DNA from: CAWBUW01 sp963792075
Lineage (GTDB): Bacteria > Chloroflexota > Anaerolineae > Anaerolineales > UBA4823
Assembly (NCBI GenBank): GCA_963792075.1
Contig: CAWBUW010000005.1
Coordinates: forward strand, 1-22,516
Direction of reading: 5' to 3'
Length of the DNA: 22,516 bases
Shown: in pieces, positions 12,632-19,537 of the stretch
Layout: each line of letters opens with the position of its first letter
How positions within the stretch are numbered: the stretch's first letter is position 1
Position numbers and translations under genes: made by a program
Notes under the pieces: generated by a model
The model's input: only the letters and a program-made list of their open reading frames with translations
Databases searched by the model: none
Told to the model about the DNA's origin: nothing

Positions 12632-14374
12632 ATGCTGCTTCCACCCCAGCGTTTCGCACGTCTCTTGCTCTTATCCATATTCATTTTTTCAACAGCCTGT
12701 ACGCCAGGAAACAATACATCAACACCTGGGGACGTTCTTTCAACTTCTTTGCCTCTTGAGGAAAATGCTACTCCTATGCCAGAACCAACTTCTACTCCTT
12801 CCCCCGCGGTTGAATCTTTGTTGGCCTCGATGAGCCTCGAGCAGAAAATCGGCCAGGTGATGATCATCGGCTTCGATGGCTTCACCGTTAGCCAGGATTT
12901 GCGCAAGCTCATCGAGGATTATCATATCGGCGGCATGATCTTGTTCGCGCGTAATATCCAATCGCCAGAACAGGTCGCCAGGCTCACGAACGAGCTGCAA
13001 ACCATCGCCCTCCAAAGTGGACACCCTGGCCTGTTCATTGCCATCGACCAGGAAGGGGGCCGGGTAGCCCGCCTGACCGAAAGCACGGGTTTTACTGAAT
13101 TCCCCTCTGCAATGGGCCTAGCGGCCACGGGCGATCCGCAAAATGCCCGTCGCGTGGCAGCCGCGATGGCGGCAGAATTAAAGGCCGTGGGTATCAACAT
13201 CGATTTTGCTCCCGTCCTCGACGTGAATAATAATCCTGCCAATCCAGTCATCGGCATTCGTTCTTTTAGCTCTGATCCGCACATTGTGGCTGAATATGGG
13301 GTCGCTTTTGCGCAGGGATTGCAGGAAAATGGTATTTTGGCCTTCGGCAAACATTTCCCCGGTCATGGGGATACGAGTGTCGATTCGCATATCGACTTAC
13401 CCCTGGTCCCCCACGATCGCACTCGGCTTAACCAGATCGAGCTGGTCCCGTTTAATGCTGCCATTGCCGCTAACATCGCCGGCATTATGACTGCGCATGT
13501 CACCTTTCCTTCCATCGATCCCACGCCTGGACTGGCAGCTACGCTCTCGCGTCCAGTGCTCACCGGTTTGCTGCGGGAAGAAATGGGTTACAATGGCCTG
13601 ATCGTTACCGATTCGCTTGAGATGGGCGCGCTGGCTGCGACTGGCTATCCCCCGACGGTGGGCGCACCGCTGGCCCTGGCTGCAGGAGCTGACTTGATGT
13701 TGTTCAACCGGGACCACGTCATGCACCGACAGGCATTTGGCAAACTTGTAGAAACTGTCCAGAAGGGGCAAGTTCCCTTGGCGCAGCTTGATGCCTCTGT
13801 CCGGCGGATCCTGTCAGCGAAGGCTCAATACGGCATTCTAAACCCTGTGCAGGTAGATGCCCTCGCAGCAGCCCAGGCTGTGCACACTTCTCAACACCAG
13901 ACGCTGGTAAACGATCTCTCTATTCGGGCCCTTACCCTGCTGCGCGACCCGCAGAATCTGATCCCTTTGAAAACAGATCGCCCTCCGCTGGTGGTCGAAT
14001 CGGAAGTACTGCGTGGCCTCACTGCCCGGCTGGGTCTGGGTGGCACCATTTTCGAAGTGGGCGCCCAGCCCACCACCGATCAGATAGCCAATCTCCGGCA
14101 CATCGCGGCGGACGGGCGCACTGTGATCCTTGCGGTCAATGACTTGAACCTCAATCCCGCACAGTTAACCCTTGTACAGGAGCTGGTCAAAGCAGGCGCG
14201 CCTGTGATTGCCATCCTGTATCGCAACCCGTTTGATGCTGTCCAACTTCCCGAAGCTGTTACTGTGCTGGTAACTTACGGGTTTAACCCACCCATGCGCG
14301 AAGCTCTGGTCAGCGCTCTGACCGGGAAAGCTACCCCCTCAGGGACCTTGCCGATTGAATTTGTTACTCCTTAA
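12632..14374 (+). CDS. nagZ: Beta-N-acetylhexosaminidase NagZ-type (GH3), lipoprotein
   Basis: A 580-residue GH3 protein. Residues 1-23 are a lipoprotein-like signal peptide (FSTAC, C23; the -3 position is atypical), followed by a Ser/Thr/Pro-rich linker. The catalytic domain carries DQEGGRVARL (139-148), NPVIGIRSF (204-212), KHFPGHGDT with the D251-x-H253 dyad used as acid/base, and the nucleophile D327 in VTDSLEMGAL. A C-terminal domain (about 400-580) is present, as in B. subtilis NagZ and absent from the short E. coli enzyme. It removes GlcNAc from GlcNAc-MurNAc muropeptides. Membrane anchoring outside the cytoplasm means the importer would receive MurNAc-peptides. The next gene follows after 4 bases. 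Confidence 0.92.
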   Translation: MLLPPQRFARLLLLSIFIFSTACTPGNNTSTPGDVLSTSLPLEENATPMPEPTSTPSPAVESLLASMSLEQKIGQVMIIGFDGFTVSQDLRKLIEDYHIGGMILFARNIQSPEQVARLTNELQTIALQSGHPGLFIAIDQEGGRVARLTESTGFTEFPSAMGLAATGDPQNARRVAAAMAAELKAVGINIDFAPVLDVNNNPANPVIGIRSFSSDPHIVAEYGVAFAQGLQENGILAFGKHFPGHGDTSVDSHIDLPLVPHDRTRLNQIELVPFNAAIAANIAGIMTAHVTFPSIDPTPGLAATLSRPVLTGLLREEMGYNGLIVTDSLEMGALAATGYPPTVGAPLALAAGADLMLFNRDHVMHRQAFGKLVETVQKGQVPLAQLDASVRRILSAKAQYGILNPVQVDALAAAQAVHTSQHQTLVNDLSIRALTLLRDPQNLIPLKTDRPPLVVESEVLRGLTARLGLGGTIFEVGAQPTTDQIANLRHIAADGRTVILAVNDLNLNPAQLTLVQELVKAGAPVIAILYRNPFDAVQLPEAVTVLVTYGFNPPMREALVSALTGKATPSGTLPIEFVTP

Positions 14375-14378
14375 TCTT

Positions 14379-15341
14379 ATGCTCATCCCGTTTGAGTTCG
14401 TTTCATCGGTACATCTTAGCTCGGCTGCAGCCATCTGGACCGCTGCTTGCGGTTCCGACCTGGCATTTTCGCCACACTTCATTGCAATGAATTCACGCCC
14501 CTTGCGCGGGGTGGAAAGGGCTGGGCAGTTTGCGCTTGCGGATCATCGCCTTGTAGGTTTTGTGATCACCAGCGCGGTGATAGATGATCTGGCGATCAAG
14601 ATTGGCTGGGTAGATGCAGTGGCGGTGCATCCAGATGCTCAGCACCAAGGCTTTGGAACCGCGCTGCTGGATTGGGCCGAGGCCTGGCTGGCGGAAAAAG
14701 GTTGTGCCAAAGCCCGCCTGGGGGGTGGATATCGTCCTTACACGCATGGGCTGCCAGCCGTACTCACCAGTGAACCGTTTTTTGCACGGCGTAGCTATGC
14801 GCGCCGTGCAAGTGAACAGTTTGAGTGGGATGTTGCGCGTGGGTTGGATGACTACCAGCCCACTGTGAAGCCGCCCAGGGATGCCCGGATCGTGCCAATG
14901 CAGCCCGGGCAGGAAGCACTGCTGCTGGCCTTCATGCAGCGTGAATACCCGGGCCGCTGGGCATACGAAGTGGAAGTCTTCCTGGCAGATGGCGGGCGAC
15001 CGTCTGACTTTCTGCTGCTCTGGCTGGAGGGTCAGGTGGAAGGTTTTTGCCGCTTGACGCTGGAAGATTCCGAACGTTCGATCGAGCGATTCTATATGCA
15101 CCGGCTGCCGCATCCCTGGGGGCAGTTCGGACCGTTGGGTCTTAGCCGTGCCACGCGCGGGCGTGGGCTGGGCATTTATCTTATTGATTTCGCGGCTTTA
15201 CATATGAAGTCGCTTGGCGTCAGGGGGTGCCTGATCGATTGGACGACGCTGCTTGACTTGTATGGCAAATTCGGCTTTACCCCCTATCGCCAGTACATAA
15301 CGTTGCTGAAGCCCCTCCTATTGCCATCTACTGGAGCATGA
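14379..15341 (+). CDS. Tandem-GNAT acetyltransferase, GlmA-like
   Basis: A 320-residue protein with two GNAT domains. The N-terminal domain has VDAVAVHPDAQHQGFGT (about 78-94) as acetyl-CoA loop, and the C-terminal one has LSRATRGRGLG (about 255-265) and ends in LDLYGKFGFTPYRQY. Clostridium acetobutylicum GlmA, a glucosamine/glucosaminide N-acetyltransferase encoded beside NagZ and MurK, is a GNAT of this kind, so re-acetylation of GlcN-containing wall fragments is the favoured role by context. The assignment is from architecture and neighbours, not alignment. ATG 14379 is chosen over TTG 14355, which would overlap nagZ. No good Shine-Dalgarno is visible, so translation may rely on coupling to nagZ, 4 bases upstream. 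Confidence 0.72.
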   Translation: MLIPFEFVSSVHLSSAAAIWTAACGSDLAFSPHFIAMNSRPLRGVERAGQFALADHRLVGFVITSAVIDDLAIKIGWVDAVAVHPDAQHQGFGTALLDWAEAWLAEKGCAKARLGGGYRPYTHGLPAVLTSEPFFARRSYARRASEQFEWDVARGLDDYQPTVKPPRDARIVPMQPGQEALLLAFMQREYPGRWAYEVEVFLADGGRPSDFLLLWLEGQVEGFCRLTLEDSERSIERFYMHRLPHPWGQFGPLGLSRATRGRGLGIYLIDFAALHMKSLGVRGCLIDWTTLLDLYGKFGFTPYRQYITLLKPLLLPSTGA

Positions 15342-15344
15342 TCA

Positions 15345-16514
15345 ATGGATCGGATTGTTTTTTCATCCCTGGATGCCTTGCTGGAACAAGCTGTACAAAG
15401 GGTTTGCCCTGCTGCACAGTTGGCAATCCGCCAGCACGGGGAAAGTATTTACTCTCGGGCTTTCGGTTTTCTCGATCTGGATGCTCACCGTCACCCCACC
15501 CGTCTGGATTCGACTTTTGACCTGGCCTCGGTCACCAAGCTTTTTACAACGGCTGCGTTTATGACCCTGGTCGAAGCGGGGGAAATCTCACTGGATCTGC
15601 CGGTCTGCACAGTTTTGCCCGAATTCAGCGGCTCCCGCCCGATCCAGCCATATGAAAACCCGTTGGATTGGGGAAAATACGTTACTGTACCCGCTGCCCT
15701 TGAAACTGAGACGGTCGATGCCAGTGCGGTCACATTTCGTCACTTGCTCATCCACAACTCCGGGCTGCCGGCCTGGCGTCCTTTCAAAGACCAGCCGGAT
15801 GCGGCCAGCGCACGGAAGTTGGCACTTGAAACCTTCTTCTCCTATCCCATGGGCGAAAGGATCGTTTACAGTGATGTCGGTTTGATCTTGCTCGGTATGT
15901 CGATTGAGCGCCTCACCGACCTGCCGCTAGATGCCGTTATCCGTACCCGGGTCACCGAACCGCTTGGGCTGACACTAACACGCTTCCTGCCCATCACCGG
16001 ATCACAGTCTGATCAGCCTGCTGCATTGCCTCTGGACAACATCGCTCCGACTGAATTCTGTAAATGGCGCAACCGCCGCATCGTGGGCGAGGTTCACGAC
16101 GAAAGCGCTGCTCGTTTGGGCGGCGTCGCAGGCCACGCCGGTTTGTTCTCCTGTGCTGCGGAGGTCGCCAAATTCGGCCAGCTCTTTCTGGACGGCGGCA
16201 GACCCCTTCTCCAACCGGCGACAGTCAAAGAGATGACTCGCCTACAGGCTGAGTTTAATGGCACGCGGCGCGGTATTGGCTTTTCCCTGTGGAGCCCGGA
16301 CCCGGAAGCCAGCAGCAACCCTTTCAGCCCGCTAACCTTCGGTCATACAGGCTTTACCGGCACTTGCGTGTGGATGGATCCCCAACGCGACCTTGTGGTG
16401 GCCTTTTTGACCAACGAGGTTTATAACGGCCGGGAAGGGCGTGGAATAGGCCCGCTGCGGGTGGACGTGCACCGGACGATCCTCTCAATCCTCGAACAGG
16501 AGCAGCCAGCATGA
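15345..16514 (+). CDS. Serine beta-lactamase-fold hydrolase, AmiE (YbbE)-like putative N-acetylmuramoyl-L-alanine amidase
   Basis: A 389-residue class C beta-lactamase/PBP-fold enzyme. Catalytic motifs are S62-V-T-K65 (in DLASVTKLFTTA), Y175-S-D177 and H334-T-G336. The stretch GEVHDESAARLGGVAGHAGLF is typical of the YbbE/YfeW group. In B. subtilis, YbbE (AmiE) is encoded with nagZ, murQ and namZ and cleaves the MurNAc-L-Ala bond after NagZ action. The same job is inferred here because neighbours and motifs both fit. Unlike secreted AmiE, this protein has no signal peptide, so cleavage should be cytoplasmic, after import. GGAG lies 8 bases upstream of ATG 15345; the 3' end overlaps anmK (ATGA). 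A D,D-peptidase or esterase activity is the alternative. Confidence 0.78.
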   Translation: MDRIVFSSLDALLEQAVQRVCPAAQLAIRQHGESIYSRAFGFLDLDAHRHPTRLDSTFDLASVTKLFTTAAFMTLVEAGEISLDLPVCTVLPEFSGSRPIQPYENPLDWGKYVTVPAALETETVDASAVTFRHLLIHNSGLPAWRPFKDQPDAASARKLALETFFSYPMGERIVYSDVGLILLGMSIERLTDLPLDAVIRTRVTEPLGLTLTRFLPITGSQSDQPAALPLDNIAPTEFCKWRNRRIVGEVHDESAARLGGVAGHAGLFSCAAEVAKFGQLFLDGGRPLLQPATVKEMTRLQAEFNGTRRGIGFSLWSPDPEASSNPFSPLTFGHTGFTGTCVWMDPQRDLVVAFLTNEVYNGREGRGIGPLRVDVHRTILSILEQEQPA

Positions 16515-17674
16515 TCGTAGTAGGTCTGATGTCTGGTACTTCGGCGGATGGGGTGGATGCGGTGGTCGCCAGGCTGGCGGGCGCACCGCCCCTGCTGGAT
16601 TGGTCACTGCTGACCCATCTCCATATTCCCTATTCCGCTGCCTGGCGCAGCGAAATCTTCGCCTGTTTTCGGCCGGAGACCGCTTCGGTGGATCGCCTTT
16701 GCCGGATGAACTTCGCCCTAGGCCAGCTTTTTGCCGAGGCTGCCCTGGCTGCCATCCAGGCTGCCGGTCTGGCTCCTGCTCAGGTAGACTTAATTGGTAG
16801 TCATGGGCAGACTGTCTGGCATATTCCGCCCGGCAGCGGAGACATCCCGTCGACATTGCAAATTGGTGAAGCCGCGGTGATCGCCGAAAAAACAGGTTTG
16901 CCAGTGGTCAGCAATTTCCGCGTCCGTGACATGGCAGCCGGCGGGCAGGGTGCTCCGCTCGTTCCATTGGCTGATTGGCTGCTGCTTTCACACCCTGAAC
17001 GGGTGCGTGCTGCCCAAAATATCGGCGGCATTGGCAATGTCACATTTCTACCTGCCCTGGGGGGCACTGAAGCTGGTCCGCCCTCTGCTTCCCAGGATGC
17101 GGTCCTGGCTTTCGATACGGGCCCTGGCAACATGTTGATCGATGATGCTGCCCGTCGAGCGACGGACGGCAAGCTGGATTATGATCATGATGGTACCCTG
17201 GCTGCGCAAGGCCAGGTAGATGCCGACCTGCTCGCTGGCCTGCTCGCCGATCCTTATTTTTCTACGCCGCCGCCCAAGACCACCGGGCGAGAACATTTCG
17301 GCTCACAGCTTGGCGCGCAGATCTGGCAGGATGGGCGCCGCCGGGGGCTTTCGGCTCCAGATATCGTGGCGACGCTGACGGCTTTCACGGCCGAAAGCAT
17401 CGCGCGGTCCTACCGTGCTTTTCTGCCCGTTTTTCCAGATGAAGTGATCCTCTCTGGCGGAGGTGCCTACAACCCTACCCTCAAGACCATGCTCGCTGAT
17501 CGCCTGGCTCCAGCCAGATTGCTGTGTTCTGATGAAGTCGGCATCCCGCCTGATGCGAAAGAAGCCCTGGCATTTGCCGTGCTGGCTTACGAAACCTGGA
17601 ACCGGCGCCCCGGAAATCTGCCTTCTGCCACCGGTGCAAATCGGGCAGTGATACTCGGGAGCGTGACATACTAA
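16511..17674 (+). CDS. anmK: Anhydro-N-acetylmuramic acid kinase
   Basis: A 387-residue AnmK, close to the usual family length. The N-terminal ATP site VGLMSGTSADGVDAV, GSHGQTVWH, AQNIGGIGNVTFLP and FDTGPGNMLIDD with the catalytic aspartate are all intact. The enzyme opens the 1,6-anhydro ring of anhydroMurNAc and phosphorylates O6, giving MurNAc-6P for MurQ. Its substrate arises only from lytic transglycosylases, so its presence implies that the cell, or its prey or neighbours, releases anhydro-muropeptides. The gene overlaps the AmiE-like gene by 4 bases and precedes murQ closely. Confidence 0.95.
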   Translation: MIVVGLMSGTSADGVDAVVARLAGAPPLLDWSLLTHLHIPYSAAWRSEIFACFRPETASVDRLCRMNFALGQLFAEAALAAIQAAGLAPAQVDLIGSHGQTVWHIPPGSGDIPSTLQIGEAAVIAEKTGLPVVSNFRVRDMAAGGQGAPLVPLADWLLLSHPERVRAAQNIGGIGNVTFLPALGGTEAGPPSASQDAVLAFDTGPGNMLIDDAARRATDGKLDYDHDGTLAAQGQVDADLLAGLLADPYFSTPPPKTTGREHFGSQLGAQIWQDGRRRGLSAPDIVATLTAFTAESIARSYRAFLPVFPDEVILSGGGAYNPTLKTMLADRLAPARLLCSDEVGIPPDAKEALAFAVLAYETWNRRPGNLPSATGANRAVILGSVTY

Positions 17675-17694
17675 GGATGAGTCTTGGAGCATTT

Positions 17695-18582
17695 ATGGAA
17701 GTGACCCAAACCGAAGAACGCAACGCTTCGACCATCGACATTGACACCCTGCCAACCTTAGACACGTTGACGCTGATCAATGCCGAAGACCAGAAGGTGG
17801 CGTTAGCAGTGCGCAGCGAGCTACCCAACATTGCCGCAGCTGTGGACGCCATCACCGCGCGTATGCAGCATGGCGGTCGATTGATCTACATCGGCGCGGG
17901 CACCTCCGGACGATTGGGCGTACTCGACGCTTCGGAGTGTCCGCCCACTTTTGGCGCCTCGCCCGAGCTGGTGGTAGGGCTCATCGCCGGCGGCCTCGCC
18001 GCGTTGACCGGAGCCATCGAAGGCGCGGAAGATGACCGGGAATGCGGCGCCAGCGAGATCGCCGATCTCAACATCAACCAGAACGACAGCGTGGTGGGCG
18101 TGGCTGCCAGTGGGCGCACGCCTTACGCCATCGGAGGGCTGGAAGAAGCCAGGCGGCGTGGCGCGCTGACGGTCAGCATTGCCTGCAACCGTCCCTCCCC
18201 GCTGGAAGAGCTGGCTGAGATCGGCATTGCCCCCATCGTCGGCGCAGAAGTCATCTCCGGCTCGACGCGGCTCAAGGCGGGAACTGCCCAAAAGATGATA
18301 CTGAACATGCTCTCGACCGGCGTGATGATCAAGCTCGGAAAAACCTACTCCAACCTGATGGTGGATGTCCAGGCGACGAACAGCAAACTACGCCAGCGGG
18401 CGCTGCGGATTGTGGCATCCGCCACCGGTCTGGGCATGGATCAAGCCGGGGAACTGCTGCAGGCCTGCGATGGCGAAGTCAAAACGGCGATCGTTGCCCG
18501 GTTGGCGAATGTGACGCCGGAAGCGGCGCGCGAGCGATTGCGCGAAACGGGCGGCTATGTACGCAAGGCAGTGGAAAAATAG
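17695..18582 (+). CDS. murQ: N-acetylmuramic acid 6-phosphate etherase
   Basis: A 295-residue SIS-domain etherase. GAGTSGRLGVLDASECPPTF (68-86... with E81) and EGAEDD (E112) match E. coli MurQ E83 and E114, the acid/base residues. The glucokinase-regulator-type signature EVISGSTRLKAGTAQKMILN is intact. It cleaves the D-lactyl ether of MurNAc-6P to GlcNAc-6P and D-lactate, joining the kinase steps to the D-lactate dehydrogenase at the operon end. ATG 17695 is chosen because TTGGAG lies 5 bases upstream; ATG 17677, two bases after the anmK stop, is possible but poorly spaced from any ribosome site. Confidence 0.95.
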   Translation: MEVTQTEERNASTIDIDTLPTLDTLTLINAEDQKVALAVRSELPNIAAAVDAITARMQHGGRLIYIGAGTSGRLGVLDASECPPTFGASPELVVGLIAGGLAALTGAIEGAEDDRECGASEIADLNINQNDSVVGVAASGRTPYAIGGLEEARRRGALTVSIACNRPSPLEELAEIGIAPIVGAEVISGSTRLKAGTAQKMILNMLSTGVMIKLGKTYSNLMVDVQATNSKLRQRALRIVASATGLGMDQAGELLQACDGEVKTAIVARLANVTPEAARERLRETGGYVRKAVEK

Positions 18583-18597
18583 GCAGGCACAGCTCCC

Positions 18598-19509
18598 ATG
18601 ACTGACATCCTCCTTGGGATTGACGGCGGCGGGACAAAGACCACCGCCCTGCTGGCAGACCGTGAGGGGCGAGTGCTCGGGCGGAGTGTGAGCGGGCCAT
18701 CCAACTACAACGCGGTTGGCTTCGAAGCAGCCTGTACAGCCATCGAAACAGCCATTGCCGGGGCGCGCCAGTGCCAGCCCGGGGAGCTCGCCGCGCTTTG
18801 CCTGGGCCTGGCGGGAGCCGGTCGGCAGGAAGACCGCGAAAAATTCCTGGCCTGGGCAGTCGGGCACTTTCCAAAGACCAAAATCCTGGTAGTAAGCGAC
18901 GCTGAAATTCTGCTGGCAGCCGGGTCGCTCTCTGGGGCGGCGCTGGCGCTCATCTGCGGCACTGGCTCCATCGTTTATGGACGGACAGCCAGCGGGGAGT
19001 TATTTCGCGCCGGTGGCTGGGGCTACCTGTTCGGAGACGAAGGCAGTGGCTTCGCCATCGGTGTGGCGGCGCTGAAGGCAGTCATGCGCGCTTACGATGG
19101 CCGCGGCGAAGCGACGCTGCTAACCGACCTGGTGCTGGGCCGGCGCAGATTGGACAATCCCCAGGGATTGATCCACAATATATACGGGGCAGAATCGCCG
19201 CGCGGCGAAATCGCCGATCTCGCTGACCTGGTGGAACATGCCGCTGGTCAAAAGGACTCCACGGCGCTCACCATTCTGGAAACTGCGGCGCAGGAGTTAG
19301 CCGAGATCCTCCAGGCGGTGTACCGCAAATTGGGAAACACCCCCATCCCGCTGGCGATCAGCGGCGGCGTGATCCTGAATGACCCACTATTTGCAGCCAA
19401 CTTCCGCCAGGCCTGCCAGCGGCTTGGCCTGGAATTCACCACGGTCAACCCAATCCCTGAACCCGCGGAAGGCGCTGTGCGGTTGGCGCGAGCGCTGGTT
19501 TCAGGGTAG
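18598..19509 (+). CDS. BadF/BadG-type amino-sugar kinase (NagK/MurK-like)
   Basis: A 303-residue ASKHA-fold kinase of the BadF/BadG/BcrA/BcrD family: phosphate loops IDGGGTKTTALLAD (8-21) and LAGAGR, adenosine motif ICGTGSIVYG, and GYLFGDEGSGFAIG. Family members include mammalian-type GlcNAc kinase and clostridial MurK, which phosphorylates both GlcNAc and MurNAc. In this operon the free sugars would come from NagZ (GlcNAc) and NamZ/AmiE (MurNAc). AnmK cannot efficiently use them, so a dual-specificity kinase makes sense. The gene lies 15 bases after murQ; a clear Shine-Dalgarno sequence is not obvious. Which sugar is preferred cannot be read from the sequence. Confidence 0.85.
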   Translation: MTDILLGIDGGGTKTTALLADREGRVLGRSVSGPSNYNAVGFEAACTAIETAIAGARQCQPGELAALCLGLAGAGRQEDREKFLAWAVGHFPKTKILVVSDAEILLAAGSLSGAALALICGTGSIVYGRTASGELFRAGGWGYLFGDEGSGFAIGVAALKAVMRAYDGRGEATLLTDLVLGRRRLDNPQGLIHNIYGAESPRGEIADLADLVEHAAGQKDSTALTILETAAQELAEILQAVYRKLGNTPIPLAISGGVILNDPLFAANFRQACQRLGLEFTTVNPIPEPAEGAVRLARALVSG

Positions 19510-19537
19510 CGCCCGAATCCCGAAAGCGTGATGCCGC

